Shown here in pieces: positions 35,144 to 44,297 of a stretch of 64,000 bases of DNA. The notes under the pieces were generated by a model. It was not told the origin of the DNA. It made no database searches and saw only the letters and a program-made list of their open reading frames with translations. Made by a program: the position numbers and the translations under genes. Within the stretch, counting starts at the first letter, position 1. Each line of letters opens with the position of its first letter. This stretch comes from Extensimonas soli (GTDB taxonomy: Bacteria > Pseudomonadota > Gammaproteobacteria > Burkholderiales > Burkholderiaceae_C): NCBI RefSeq assembly GCF_029211265.1, contig NZ_JARGEL010000013.1, forward strand, positions 434,001-498,000, written 5' to 3'.

Positions 35144-36304
35144 TCATCGGCGTTCGTGGAGCTCATGGCCTTCATCGGCAAACCAGGCGTGGTCGCGCTC
35201 GAACCAGTGGGCGAGGCGCGCGAGCGCGGCGCGCAGCAGCGGGTTGCGCACGTACACGGCGTGCTGCGTGAGCGCAAAGCGCGCGCCCAGGTAGGCTTTG
35301 ATCTGCGGATCGGTCCAGCCTGCGACGTAGTGGCGCAGGCCGTGCGTGCGCGCGTAGGCCAGGTTTTCCATCCAGCTCACGAAATACAGGTTGTGCTGGC
35401 GCGACAAGGCGTAATCGAGCCCAATGTATTTGTCGATCAGCATGCCGCGGTGCACGAAGCACAGGTTGAAGCCCACGAGCTCGCCCGCTGCCGTGGCGTA
35501 CAAAAACATGCGCCCGTCGAGCGCCGCATCCTGCAGCACGGCGCGGAAAAACCCGGCGCTGAGGCGGTCGAAGTGCAGCTCGCTTTGCGCATAGACCTGC
35601 TGGTACAGCGCGTACAGGCGCGCGAGCAAAGTTTCGTCGGCAAAGCAGGCATCGCCCGTGGTCAGCACCTGCACGTGCAGCCCCTGGCGCGCGCGCAGTT
35701 TGCGGCGGATGTTCTTGCGCCGGCCGCTCGAGAGGCGCGCGAGGTATTCGTCCTCGCTCGCAAAGTCGATGGGCACATAAGCCAGCGCTTGGCCCTCGAC
35801 GATCACGAAGCCCTGCGCGGCACAGGCCTGCAGCAAGGCGCCGGCGTAGCGGGCTTCGTCTTCGGGCAGCAACTCGGTGGGCAGCGCGATGTCCTTGAGG
35901 ATCAGCAGGCGCGTGCTGCGCTGCCAGTCTTGCAGCAGGGCGCTGACCAGCGCCGCGGGCGCGGTGTGCTGTGTGGTGTGCGCGGGCAGGGGCAGATACT
36001 CGCTCACCGTGCTGCCCGCAAAGCAGGTGCGCCAGGTCAGCAGGCGCCGCAGTGCGCGCTGGCCCGGCCATTGGGCCAAGGTGGCGAGCAGCTGTTCGTC
36101 GGCCGTGGTGAGCAAGTCGAAGTCGGCGACGAAGCCGGGCACGCCGCCCGCAAACGTTCGCGCTGAAAAGCCCTCGGGCGGGTGCGCCAGAAAATGCCCG
36201 AGCAGCCCCGGCGGCTCGAGCGCGCAGGCGTAGGTGGGTGCGTCGGCGGGCGCCTCGGCAGATGCAGACGGCACGGACGGCGCGCAGGGCAGGGCGGCAC
36301 ACAT
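35144..36304 (-). CDS. FemAB/CelD-like GNAT acyltransferase
   Basis: 386 aa from ATG at 36304. The central GNAT-like fold has IVEGQALAYVPIDFASEDEYLARLSSGRRKNIRRKLRARQ (about 190-230), typical of the BioF2/FemAB-like group, and FLYATAAGELVGFNLCFVHRGMLIDKYIGLDY (about 280-310). Family members attach amino acids or acyl groups to peptidoglycan, lipids or polysaccharide. It overlaps nothing and leads into the arginase-like gene with a 6-bp gap, so both probably work on one compound. Divergent from mipA. The identity of the transferred group is unknown. Confidence 0.8.
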   Translation of the reverse strand: MCAALPCAPSVPSASAEAPADAPTYACALEPPGLLGHFLAHPPEGFSARTFAGGVPGFVADFDLLTTADEQLLATLAQWPGQRALRRLLTWRTCFAGSTVSEYLPLPAHTTQHTAPAALVSALLQDWQRSTRLLILKDIALPTELLPEDEARYAGALLQACAAQGFVIVEGQALAYVPIDFASEDEYLARLSSGRRKNIRRKLRARQGLHVQVLTTGDACFADETLLARLYALYQQVYAQSELHFDRLSAGFFRAVLQDAALDGRMFLYATAAGELVGFNLCFVHRGMLIDKYIGLDYALSRQHNLYFVSWMENLAYARTHGLRHYVAGWTDPQIKAYLGARFALTQHAVYVRNPLLRAALARLAHWFERDHAWFADEGHELHERR

Positions 36305-36463
36305 GGCCGGCGAGTATCGCGCGCAGGGCCGCCGACGTGCCCAAAGTCCCCAATGCCCCCGCAGACCCTGCGCCCGTAGGCATTTTGAAGGCTGGGCACA
36401 GTTAGTGTGCTGCATCCGTTTTTGTGTTTCTTCACCGCCTGCGCCGCCAAGTCAACCCTGCCC

Positions 36464-37327
36464 ATGCTTGCCCGTTTACAGTCATTTAGTGCCGTAACGC
36501 AGGCCGGACTTGCGCTGGCAGCTATTCTTTTACAAGTTCCAGCGCGCGCCGACGGTGCCGCAGCGGCCGACGAGACCAAGTCCGGCAGCGAACCCGCCAC
36601 CACCGCGCAGGCAGCCGAGCCGCCAACCGAGCCGTTTGCTTACACGCTGGGCCTGGGCGCGCAGCGCTACCCGCGCTGGCTGGGCGCGAAGAGCCAGCGC
36701 ACCATCCCCATTCCCTACGTGGACCTGAACTGGCAGGACCGCGTCGAGCTTTCCACCACCGACGGCCTGCGCGTGGATTTGCTGCACGGCCAGCACTGGC
36801 ACGGCGGCCTGGTCGGCACGCTGACCTGGGGCCGCTCGCGCCACGACCTGGGCAGCGCCGCGTCCCAACTGCCTACGTTCGACACCACGGCTCAGGCCGG
36901 CGTCTATCTCGAATACGCCCCCATGGAGCCCTTGAGCCTGGGCCTGCGCTGGCGCCGCGACCTCCAGGCCACGGGCGTGGTCTATGGCGACCTGTATGCC
37001 GAATGGGACTTGCCGCGCCTGGGCTACGTCGAGCACAGCATCAAAGGCAGCGTGGAGGGCATGAACGGCCGGGGCATGCGGCGCTTTTTCGGGCTCGATG
37101 CGGCCAGCGCCGCGGCGCTGGGCCAGAGCCCTTACGCGCCGGGGCGCGGAGCCAGCCAATACACGCTCGACTACCAGGCCTTCGTGCCCACGAGCGCACA
37201 CACCGGCGTGGCGCTCGACTTCTCATGGGGCAAGCTCGCGAGCAGCGCGCGCCAAAGCCCCGTGATCCAGTCCTACGGCGCGCCGGTGCAGCGCAGCATC
37301 ATGGCGGCGTTTGTGGTGCACTATTGA
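36464..37327 (+). CDS. MipA/OmpV family outer membrane protein
   Basis: 287 aa from ATG at 36464. A signal peptide (hydrophobic VTQAGLALAAILLQVPARA, cleavage near residue 29) precedes a low-complexity linker and then alternating beta-strand sequence: YTLGLGAQRYPRWLGAKSQRTIPIPYVDLNW, DGLRVDLL, GLRWRRDLQATG and a C-terminal strand ending SIMAAFVVHY with terminal aromatic residue. MipA relatives act as scaffolds or channels in the outer membrane, some linked to antimicrobial resistance. No direct partner gene is adjacent. Confidence 0.85.
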   Translation: MLARLQSFSAVTQAGLALAAILLQVPARADGAAAADETKSGSEPATTAQAAEPPTEPFAYTLGLGAQRYPRWLGAKSQRTIPIPYVDLNWQDRVELSTTDGLRVDLLHGQHWHGGLVGTLTWGRSRHDLGSAASQLPTFDTTAQAGVYLEYAPMEPLSLGLRWRRDLQATGVVYGDLYAEWDLPRLGYVEHSIKGSVEGMNGRGMRRFFGLDAASAAALGQSPYAPGRGASQYTLDYQAFVPTSAHTGVALDFSWGKLASSARQSPVIQSYGAPVQRSIMAAFVVHY

Positions 37328-37476
37328 ATAGATAGCTGATAGCCTACGTGATCTCTGCACAAAGTCCCGATTTGATGCTGATCCGGAGCGCGCTGCTGCG
37401 CGCAGGGGCAAGCGAATCGGTCAGGCAATGGTGCAGGCTCTAAACTCCCCCGGCATTGGCCGAGAGAGGAGACGTC

Positions 37477-38481
37477 ATGCCTGCATGGTTGGAAGTGTGG
37501 CTGCAATTCGCGTTGTGCGTGGTCGTGATCGGCTTTGCCGGTGTGCGCCTGATCCGCTATGGCGATGCGATCGCGGCGTGGACGGGCCTGTCGCGCAGCT
37601 GGGTGGGCGTGATTCTGGTAGGCACTGTGACCTCGTTGCCGGAGCTGGTGACGGGCCTGAGCGCAGTCACGGTGGCGCAATCTCCCAACATGGCGGCGGG
37701 CGACGTCCTGGGCAGTTGCGTGTTCAACCTGGCCATCCTGGCGCTGGCGGATGTGGTCTATCGCCGCGGCGCCCTGTACGCCGTGGCCAGTGGCGGGCAC
37801 ATTTTGTCGGCGGGGTTTGGCGCCATTCTGCTGGCCATGGCAGCGCTGGTGATGTTGGCCAGCACCCAAGGCTTTCTGCCCAGCGCGGGCCATGTCAGCT
37901 GGGGCAGTCTGGTGCTGCTGGCACTGTATGCCCTGGCCATGCGCACCATGTACCTCGCAGAGCAGCGCAATCGCCCTGCGGCCGAGGCGCAGCGCCCCGC
38001 CATATCCCTCAAAGTGGCGTTGACCGGCTATGCGCTCGCGGCCATGGTGATCGTGGGCAGCGGCATCTGGCTGCCCCTGATCGGCGTGGAGCTGGCGCGG
38101 ATCATGGGCTGGTCGGATTCCTTCGTGGGCACCTTGTTCGTGGCAATGGCGACCTCGGTGCCGGAGCTTGCCACCACCTGGGGGGCCGTGCGCATAGGTG
38201 CCATCGACCTGGCCGTGGGCAACCTGCTCGGCAGCAATTTGTTCGACATCTTGATCCTGGCCATAGACGACATCGCCTTTCGCCCCGGGGTGCTGTATCT
38301 GCACGTGGCGCCCATCCACGTGCTGTCTGCGCTGTGCGCCTGCGTGATGAGCGGCGCCGTGGTGGTGGCGCTGGCGTACCGGCCTGTCTCGCGCGTGCTG
38401 CACCTGGGCAGCTGGGCCAGCATCGCGCTGCTCGGTCTGTACCTGATCAACGCCCTGCTGCAGTATTCGCACGGCCAATGA
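37477..38481 (+). CDS. CaCA-family sodium/calcium-type antiporter
   Basis: 334 aa inner membrane protein with about ten spans in two repeated halves. The alpha-repeats are GTVTSLPELVTGLSAV (about 45-60) with GDVLGSCVFNLAI, and AMATSVPELATTWGAV (about 222-237) with GNLLGSNLFDILIL. These are the acidic PE motifs of YrbG/CaCA exchangers. ATG at 37477 follows AGAGGAG. Predicted to exchange Na+ or H+ for Ca2+ or another cation. It is followed directly by a repeat-rich, gene-free region. Confidence 0.88.
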   Translation: MPAWLEVWLQFALCVVVIGFAGVRLIRYGDAIAAWTGLSRSWVGVILVGTVTSLPELVTGLSAVTVAQSPNMAAGDVLGSCVFNLAILALADVVYRRGALYAVASGGHILSAGFGAILLAMAALVMLASTQGFLPSAGHVSWGSLVLLALYALAMRTMYLAEQRNRPAAEAQRPAISLKVALTGYALAAMVIVGSGIWLPLIGVELARIMGWSDSFVGTLFVAMATSVPELATTWGAVRIGAIDLAVGNLLGSNLFDILILAIDDIAFRPGVLYLHVAPIHVLSALCACVMSGAVVVALAYRPVSRVLHLGSWASIALLGLYLINALLQYSHGQ

Positions 38482-38502
38482 CCGTGTGGACGAGGCACTG
38501 TA

Positions 38503-38937
38503 GGAAATTGGGGTCATAGGAAATTGGGGTCAGATTCCAATTTCGGGCACGGGGGATGGGGCACAGGGCGGGTGCCGGGATGTGCGCCCGGCGGCGCACC
38601 TTCTTTTTTTCTTGTCTCGCCAAGAAAAGAAGGCAAAAGAAGGCGACCCTGCTGTCTGCGTCCCTGCCCGCCTGGTGGCGGTCAGGGCAACCTGCGGTGC
38701 TCGCACCCGGCGGGGTCGCGCGAAACTCGCTTCGCTCAAACAATCGCGCGCCTTTTCCCGCCGGGCGCTGCGCTCCTCGGCGCATACAGAAGGGCGGGGA
38801 TACCACACAGGCCTTCGCTGTGCTCGGCCTTCGGCATAAGGGCAGAACTTGAGTAATTGGGAGTAATTGGGGTCAGATTCCAATTATTGGCGGAGGTGAT
38901 GGGGCGAAGGAATAATTGGAATCTGACCCCAATTTCC
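38503..38937. repeat. Composite repeat region: flanking REP-like motifs and a common Comamonadaceae-type filler
   Basis: Gene-free 38482-38954. The motif TTGGGGTCAGATTCCAA or part of it appears at 38503, 38519-38542 and 38865-38885, and inverted at 38914-38937. The 24-base arms at 38865-38888 and 38911-38934 are a perfect inverted repeat with a 22-base loop, a strong hairpin. Between 38560 and 38840 lies GC-rich sequence with CTTCTTTTTTTCTTG...CAAGAAAAGAAG near 38602-38634, a type of filler I recall from related genomes. Short frames here are not convincing genes. Confidence 0.7.
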
Positions 38938-38938
38938 T

Positions 38939-38957
38939 CATGAACAATCTGGGCTCA
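38939..38957 (+). repeat. Remnant end of a family A element
   Basis: CATGAACAATCTGGGCTCA matches the right end of the 178-bp element (ATGAACAATCTGGGTT) with one change in the aligned 16 bases, directly after the hairpin and running into the stop region of the antiporter gene at 38955. The rest of the element is absent. Confidence 0.5.
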
Positions 38958-40214
38958 CAGCACCTGGAACGCCAGCACGGCCACGAGCGTGGGCGGCAGG
39001 GCGGCGATCAGCAGGCCCAGCGGGTGGATGGCGTTGTCGGCGAACTTTTCCTTGAGGATGGCGGCGCCGGCGGGGTTGGGGGCGTTGGCAATCAACGTCA
39101 GGCCACCGCCCGTGACGGCCCCGGCAACCAGCGAGATTTTGAAGTCCTGGCTCAGCCCTTCGACCAAGGTGGCCAGATAGGTCAGCGCAGCGTTGTCGGT
39201 GATGGCCGTGAGCGCCGCCGCTGCGAAGAACACGGTATCCGAGTCCAGGCTTGTGAGCACGGGTTGCAACCACCATTGCTGCAAGCCGCCCAGCACCACC
39301 AGCCCCGCAAGGAAAAAGGCCACGAGCAGGGCTTCGCGCAGGATCAGCGGGTTTTGGTGCTGCGGGTACGCCGCAGTAAAGCCCAGAAAAAACAGAAACA
39401 GGCCCATGAATACGGTGGGGTGGTGCGCAAACACCACCACCAGCGCCAGAAACAGCAAGTGCACCAGCACCACGGACAGCGGCACGCGGGCTTGCTTGCG
39501 CGCAGGCTTGGCGGACATGTGCGCGACCTCGGCGCGAAACAGCAGCATCGCCGAAGCGGCGTTGAACACCACGGCCAGCGCCGCCTTCCAGCCGAAGTGG
39601 CCCAGCATGAACCACAAGTCCCAGTTCCAGGGTGTGGCCACCATGAGCACGGGCGGCGCGGCAAACGGCGTGAGCGTGCCGCCGATGGAGACGTTCACGA
39701 ACAGCACGCCCACCGTCACGTATTTCAGCTTGGACGACACCTCGCGCGCAAACAGCAGGTCGCGCAGCATCAACGCCGCCAGCGTCATGGCAGCGGGCTC
39801 GGTGATGAACGAGCCCAGCAGCGGCACGAAGGCCAGCACGAGGAAATACATCGCCATGCCATCGGGCAGCGGCACAAAGCGCGCCACCAGGCGCACGCTG
39901 GCCCCGGCAAGCTCCAGCACCGGCCGCGTGCCCGCGATCACCATGATGGCAAAGACGAACATGGACTCGGTGAAATTGCGCGACTCCAGGTAGGCCGTGG
40001 CCTCGTGCGTGCCCAGCAGGGCATACATGCACAGCATCAACACCATGGCCCAGAAGCCGAACACCACCTCGACCTCACCCAGCAGATGCCAGATGCCCGC
40101 ATGCCGCGGCTGCGTGTGCGCAAGGTGCTCGAAGAGCTTGGTCGAAAACGTGTGCAGCACGGCCAGGCCGAACAGGGCGGCGCCTATGAGCTGGATCGTG
40201 GTGGGGGCTGTCAT
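38955..40214 (-). CDS. Putative Na+/H+ antiporter (PF07399-type)
   Basis: 419 aa from ATG at 40214, about eleven membrane spans. Recognisable stretches are TFSTKLFEHLAHTQPRHAGIWHLLGEVEVVFGFW (about 23-56), FVPLLGSFITEPAAMTLAALMLRDLL (about 127) and TAITDNAALTYLATLVEGLS (about 335-354) followed by AGAVTGGGLTLIANAPNPAG. The paired EPA and TDNA motifs fit ion transporter superfamily members that bind Na+. The stop codon lies in or beside the remnant of a family A repeat, so the end could have been affected slightly. Divergent from ftsH with a 262-bp gap, in which I see no clear motif. Confidence 0.85.
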   Translation of the reverse strand: MTAPTTIQLIGAALFGLAVLHTFSTKLFEHLAHTQPRHAGIWHLLGEVEVVFGFWAMVLMLCMYALLGTHEATAYLESRNFTESMFVFAIMVIAGTRPVLELAGASVRLVARFVPLPDGMAMYFLVLAFVPLLGSFITEPAAMTLAALMLRDLLFAREVSSKLKYVTVGVLFVNVSIGGTLTPFAAPPVLMVATPWNWDLWFMLGHFGWKAALAVVFNAASAMLLFRAEVAHMSAKPARKQARVPLSVVLVHLLFLALVVVFAHHPTVFMGLFLFFLGFTAAYPQHQNPLILREALLVAFFLAGLVVLGGLQQWWLQPVLTSLDSDTVFFAAAALTAITDNAALTYLATLVEGLSQDFKISLVAGAVTGGGLTLIANAPNPAGAAILKEKFADNAIHPLGLLIAALPPTLVAVLAFQVL

Positions 40215-40476
40215 GGGGGGGTGCGAGGCGAGGAGGAAGGGCGGCGGCGTCTGAAGAAGGCTGGTCAAACACGCGGCAAGTGGCGAACCATAGCAGCAGG
40301 CGGGGAGCTTTGGCGGATGAAAAAACCCAATATCCACATGTTTCTGTAGGGTGCTGAGGCATGCCGGTGGTACTGTCTCATGGTGGGGAAGCGCGCTATC
40401 GAGGGCGACCTGCCTTGCAGTTACGATGACCGGCCTCCATTTTTTCGGGGCGAAAAACCACAAAGAGGAGCGAACC

Positions 40477-42291
40477 ATGGATTCCAAACACCGTTGGAAT
40501 GCGACCTATTGGCTGATCGCCCTGCTGGCCATGTTTGCGCTGCAGTCGATCTGGCAGACGCGCCAGATCGAGCCCGTGCCCTACAGCGAGTTTGAAAAGG
40601 CGCTTGCCGATGGCAAGGTGGCCGAGGTGGTGATCGGTGAGCGCACGCTCACGGGGCGGCTCAAGCAGCCCGAGGCGAACGGCAAGACGGTGCTCGTGGC
40701 CACGCGCGTCGAGCCCGACCTGGCGGCGCGCCTGTCGAAGTACGACGTGCCCTACACGCGCGTGGTCGAAAGCACGCTGCTGCGCGACATCATCAGCTGG
40801 GTGGCGCCCGCGGCGGTGTTTCTGGCGCTGTGGTACTTCGTGTTCCGGCGCATTGCCGAAAAGCAGGGCGGCATGGGTGGCTTCATGAGCATCGGCAAGA
40901 GCCGCGCCAAGGTGTACGTGGAGCAGGACACGGGCGTGCATTTTTCCGACGTGGCCGGCGTCGATGAGGCCAAGGCCGAGCTGCAGGAGGTCGTGGCCTT
41001 TCTCAAAGACCCCAAGGGCTACGGGCGGCTGGGCGCGCGCCTGCCCAAGGGCATTTTGCTCGTGGGTCCGCCGGGCACGGGCAAGACGCTGCTCGCCAAG
41101 GCCGTCGCGGGCGAGGCCGGGGTGCCGTTTTTCTCGATCTCGGGCTCGGAATTCGTCGAAATGTTCGTGGGCGTGGGCGCGGCGCGCGTGCGCGACCTGT
41201 TCGAGCAGGGGCGGGCCAAGGCGCCGGCCATCATCTTCATCGACGAGCTCGACGCGCTGGGCCGCGCGCGCGGCGCCGCGGGCCTCGTGGGCGGGCACGA
41301 CGAGCGCGAGCAGACGCTGAACCAGCTGCTCGTCGAGCTCGACGGCTTCGACAGCTCCTCGGGCCTGGTGCTGCTGGCCGCGACCAACCGCCCCGAAATC
41401 CTCGACCCGGCGCTGCTGCGCGCGGGCCGCTTCGACCGGCAGGTGCTCGTCGATCGGCCGGATAAAAACGGGCGCGTGCAAATCCTCCAGGTGCACGTGC
41501 GCAAGATCAAGCTCGATCCGGCGCTCGACCTGGAGCAGGTGGCGGCGCTGACCACGGGCTTTTCTGGCGCCGACCTGGCCAATCTGTGCAACGAGGCCGC
41601 ACTCTGTGCGACGCGGCGCGGCGCCGAGCTCGTCACGCTGGCCGACTTCACGGCCGCGATCGAGCGCATCGTCGCCGGGCTCGAAAAGAAAAACCGCGTG
41701 CTCAACCCGCACGAGCGTGAAGTCGTGGCCTGGCACGAAATGGGGCATGCGCTGGTGTCGCTGGCGCTGGTGCAGGATCAGGCGATCCACAAGGTGTCCA
41801 TCATCCCGCGCGGCATTGGCGCCCTGGGCTACACCCTGCAGCGGCCCACGGAGGATCGCTTCTTGATGACGCGCCCCGAGCTGGAGCACAAGATTTCGGT
41901 GCTGCTGGGCGGGCGCGCGGCAGAAAAGCTGGTGTTCGGGCAGCTCTCCACGGGCGCCTCGGATGACCTGGCCAAGGCCACCGACATCGCGCGCGACATG
42001 GTCACGCGCTACGGCATGGTCGAATCGCTAGGCTACGTCGCCTGGGAGCCGCCGCGCGCGCAGTTCCTCGACCTGCCGCAATTTGGCCCGAGCGGCCCGC
42101 AGGCGAGCCAGGCGACCCTGCAGCAGATCGACGAAGCAATCCGCGCCATCGTGATGCAGGCGTTCGATGCGGCCACCGACCTCCTCACGCGCAACCGCCC
42201 CGTGCTCGAGCGCTGCGCGCACGAGCTGCTCAAGCGCGAAACGCTGGACGAAGCCGCCTTGCGTGAGCTCACGGCGGACTTGCAGCGCTGA
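40477..42291 (+). CDS. ftsH: ATP-dependent zinc metalloprotease FtsH (second-type)
   Basis: 604 aa from ATG at 40477, preceded by AGAGGAG. Two membrane spans ([15 protein letters not shown], about 11-25; [16 protein letters not shown], about 108-123) flank a short periplasmic domain. AAA motifs are GPPGTGKT (about 198-205), Walker [12 protein letters not shown] (about 251) and the second region of homology [21 protein letters not shown]. The zinc site HEMGH has His420 and Glu421, and the third ligand Asp lies in [16 protein letters not shown]. At 604 residues it is shorter than the usual FtsH. With no rlmE/folP neighbour it is probably a paralogue, not the housekeeping copy. Degrades membrane and damaged proteins. 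Confidence 0.9.
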   Translation: MDSKHRWNATYWLIALLAMFALQSIWQTRQIEPVPYSEFEKALADGKVAEVVIGERTLTGRLKQPEANGKTVLVATRVEPDLAARLSKYDVPYTRVVESTLLRDIISWVAPAAVFLALWYFVFRRIAEKQGGMGGFMSIGKSRAKVYVEQDTGVHFSDVAGVDEAKAELQEVVAFLKDPKGYGRLGARLPKGILLVGPPGTGKTLLAKAVAGEAGVPFFSISGSEFVEMFVGVGAARVRDLFEQGRAKAPAIIFIDELDALGRARGAAGLVGGHDEREQTLNQLLVELDGFDSSSGLVLLAATNRPEILDPALLRAGRFDRQVLVDRPDKNGRVQILQVHVRKIKLDPALDLEQVAALTTGFSGADLANLCNEAALCATRRGAELVTLADFTAAIERIVAGLEKKNRVLNPHEREVVAWHEMGHALVSLALVQDQAIHKVSIIPRGIGALGYTLQRPTEDRFLMTRPELEHKISVLLGGRAAEKLVFGQLSTGASDDLAKATDIARDMVTRYGMVESLGYVAWEPPRAQFLDLPQFGPSGPQASQATLQQIDEAIRAIVMQAFDAATDLLTRNRPVLERCAHELLKRETLDEAALRELTADLQR

Positions 42292-42408
42292 GACAGACGA
42301 GGGGACGAATGTGGGGCTCCAGTCGCCCCGCTGCCGACGGGCTATCTGTCGCGCCTCGATGGCGCATCGAGACTACACGATGCCGATGCGCGGGTGATGG
42401 CTGATGGA

Positions 42409-42483
42409 ACTTACGAAAACAAGGATGCAGCGAGGTGTTCTGCCATGCGGCGAGCGCCTTGCCTAACCTCGATTTGCGTAAGT
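42409..42483 (+). repeat. 75-bp palindromic-ended element (family B), copy 1
   Basis: Terminal repeats ACTTACGAAAA and TTTGCGTAAGT pair over about 11 bases with one mismatch. The second copy at 60271-60345 is the same length and about 85 percent identical by eye. It lies 6 bp from the tsdA stop and may form a terminator-like structure for that gene. Confidence 0.75.
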
Positions 42484-42489
42484 CGTGGG

Positions 42490-43482
42490 CTATTTCACGC
42501 CTTGGCCTAACTTGTGGCCATTGACTTCCACGCCGTACAAGTTGATGCCGTCGTCAGCATGAAAGCGTTTGCGTGTTTCATCGATGTCGCCATTGACCAG
42601 GCGCGGGTCTTGCGGGCGCTCGTGCGAGTTGATGTAGGCGGCCACGTCCCAGGCCTCCTGGCCGCTCAAAGTCTCACCCTTGCCCAGGGGCATGTTGTGC
42701 TGGATGAAGCCTGCTGCCGTGTTGATGCGGTGCATGCCTGCCCCCCAGTTGTAGGAGTGCGCCCCCCACAGTGGCGGAAACACCGTTGTGCCGCCCACTT
42801 TTTGCCCTTCACCGTTGGCGCCATGGCACAGCGCACATTGTTTTTCATAGACGAGCTTGCCACGCGCGATGTCGTATCCGCCTTTGGGTGGGGGCGGCTC
42901 GGAGAATCCGCGCCCCTCCAGAGGCTTGCCAATGGGAGCGTTGGTGGAGAGCCAATAGGCATAGGTCGCCAGGGCGGCGAGGACCTCACTGTCGGCCGCG
43001 GGCACCTTGCCGTTCATGCTGAACTCGAAGCAGCCCTGCATGCGCTCGACGAACGTATTGACCTTGTTGTTTTTCTTGCGATAGGCGGGGTACATGTTGT
43101 AGGCGGCCCAAAGTGGCGACGAATTGGGTTTGCGGCCGCGGTCGAGATGGCAGTTGACGCAATTCAGGTCATTGCCCACGTAATTGGGCAGCAAAGCCTT
43201 GGTGTTCATGAACAAGTCCTGCCCATGCCGCACCAGGTCACCAAAGGCATTCGAAGGGATGCTCGACTCTGGAGGCGGCTGGAAATAAGGCGTGCTCGCG
43301 GGGGCCTTGGTGCTGGCGGATGGGGCCGGTGCTGAGGCCGTCTTGCTGGCAGGACGATTCGCATGGGTGCTGTCTGCCGCGTGTGCAATGCCAACGGCCA
43401 GCATGAGCAGCAAGGGTGCATGAAAACGCCGATGAAGGCCCCATTGGCGGAGCATGGGCAGGCAGGAAAATGGTTGTCTCAT
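42490..43482 (-). CDS. tsdA: Dihaem cytochrome c, thiosulfate dehydrogenase TsdA-like
   Basis: 330 aa from ATG at 43482. A signal peptide (about residues 1-30, ending GIAHA) exports it to the periplasm. Two haem sites, CVNCH (about 107-111) and CALCH (about 216-220). The sequence FGDLVRHGQDLFMNTKALLPNYVGNDLNC, PLWAAYNMYPAYRKKNNKVNTFVERMQGCFEFSMNGK and FPPLWGAHSYNWGAGMHR matches TsdA, including Cys149 in RMQGCFEFS, the position of the unusual axial Cys ligand of haem 1. TsdA oxidises thiosulfate to tetrathionate, or the reverse. It follows the dihaem cytochrome gene tsdB by 37 bp. Confidence 0.85.
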   Translation of the reverse strand: MRQPFSCLPMLRQWGLHRRFHAPLLLMLAVGIAHAADSTHANRPASKTASAPAPSASTKAPASTPYFQPPPESSIPSNAFGDLVRHGQDLFMNTKALLPNYVGNDLNCVNCHLDRGRKPNSSPLWAAYNMYPAYRKKNNKVNTFVERMQGCFEFSMNGKVPAADSEVLAALATYAYWLSTNAPIGKPLEGRGFSEPPPPKGGYDIARGKLVYEKQCALCHGANGEGQKVGGTTVFPPLWGAHSYNWGAGMHRINTAAGFIQHNMPLGKGETLSGQEAWDVAAYINSHERPQDPRLVNGDIDETRKRFHADDGINLYGVEVNGHKLGQGVK

Positions 43483-43519
43483 GGCTGGAATCCTTTTTTG
43501 CAATCAGGCGCCGACATGT

Positions 43520-44236
43520 TCAGCGCAGGCGGTGGTGCTGGCTGGCGTCGAAGGGCTCTTCGGTTTCGCCGAGTCCGGCGAAAAATTCCGCGACGGCTTT
43601 GACTTCGGCCGATGTCAGGCTTTGTGCAATGTGAGCCATCAGACCATTAGGGTCGTTCGCGCGCGCGGGAGGCACTGCGGGCACGGCTTTGGTCTTGCGC
43701 GTGGCAGGCGTGGCCGGCGTGCCGCGCCAAGCGTTGAGCTGATTCTCAATGTAAAGCGCTGATTGCCCTGCCAGCGGCGGGAACACGCTGCCTACGCCCA
43801 CGCCATTGGGGCCGTGGCACAGCACGCATTCGGGAATGTTCCGTTCCCAGGCGCCGCGCAGGGCGAGCCAAGCACCTGTGCCGGGTTCGGGCCGTGCGAC
43901 TGGTTCGGCTTTGACATTGATCTTTGACATATCGGCGTAGGCCCGAGCAACGGCGGCGACTTCTGCATCAGTCAGTGCCTCGGCAACGGGTTGCATGACG
44001 GGGTTTTTACGCCGGCCTGCCTTGAAATCAGCCAACTGCTTGGTGATGTAGGCTTCGGGCAGCCCAGCCAGGCGTGGAAAGCCGCTGGCAGCCATGCCTT
44101 TGCCGTCGGCGCCGTGGCAGGTCATACATGGTGGGGCTGCCGGGTTGGCGCCACCTTTTTGCATGATGTCCATTCCATCTGCCGCCAGTGCCAGCAGGGG
44201 CAACATGGCCGCCAGGCCTAAGAGGTGTTTTTTCAT
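43520..44236 (-). CDS. tsdB: Dihaem cytochrome c4-like protein, TsdB-type electron carrier
   Basis: 238 aa from ATG at 44236. A short signal peptide (MKKHLLGLAAMLPLLALA, 1-18) leads to two c4-like haem domains: CMTCH (about 37-41) with FPRLAGLPEAYITKQLADFKAGRR, and CVLCH (about 137-141) with FPPLAGQSALYIENQLNAWRGT. In tsdBA loci of other bacteria TsdB accepts electrons from TsdA and hands them to the respiratory chain. It is first in the pair and precedes tsdA, as is usual. Predicted periplasmic. Confidence 0.82.
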   Translation of the reverse strand: MKKHLLGLAAMLPLLALAADGMDIMQKGGANPAAPPCMTCHGADGKGMAASGFPRLAGLPEAYITKQLADFKAGRRKNPVMQPVAEALTDAEVAAVARAYADMSKINVKAEPVARPEPGTGAWLALRGAWERNIPECVLCHGPNGVGVGSVFPPLAGQSALYIENQLNAWRGTPATPATRKTKAVPAVPPARANDPNGLMAHIAQSLTSAEVKAVAEFFAGLGETEEPFDASQHHRLR

Positions 44237-44297
44237 CAGTCTGTCTCCTTTCAGGGCATCAGTGAGGGTTTTCCCGGCTCGTGCGGCTTTTGTCTGG

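Noticed and set aside
38530..38860. Small frames in the repeat block
   Set aside because: Several frames are open in both directions with repeat-derived residues; none has a ribosome site or family match.
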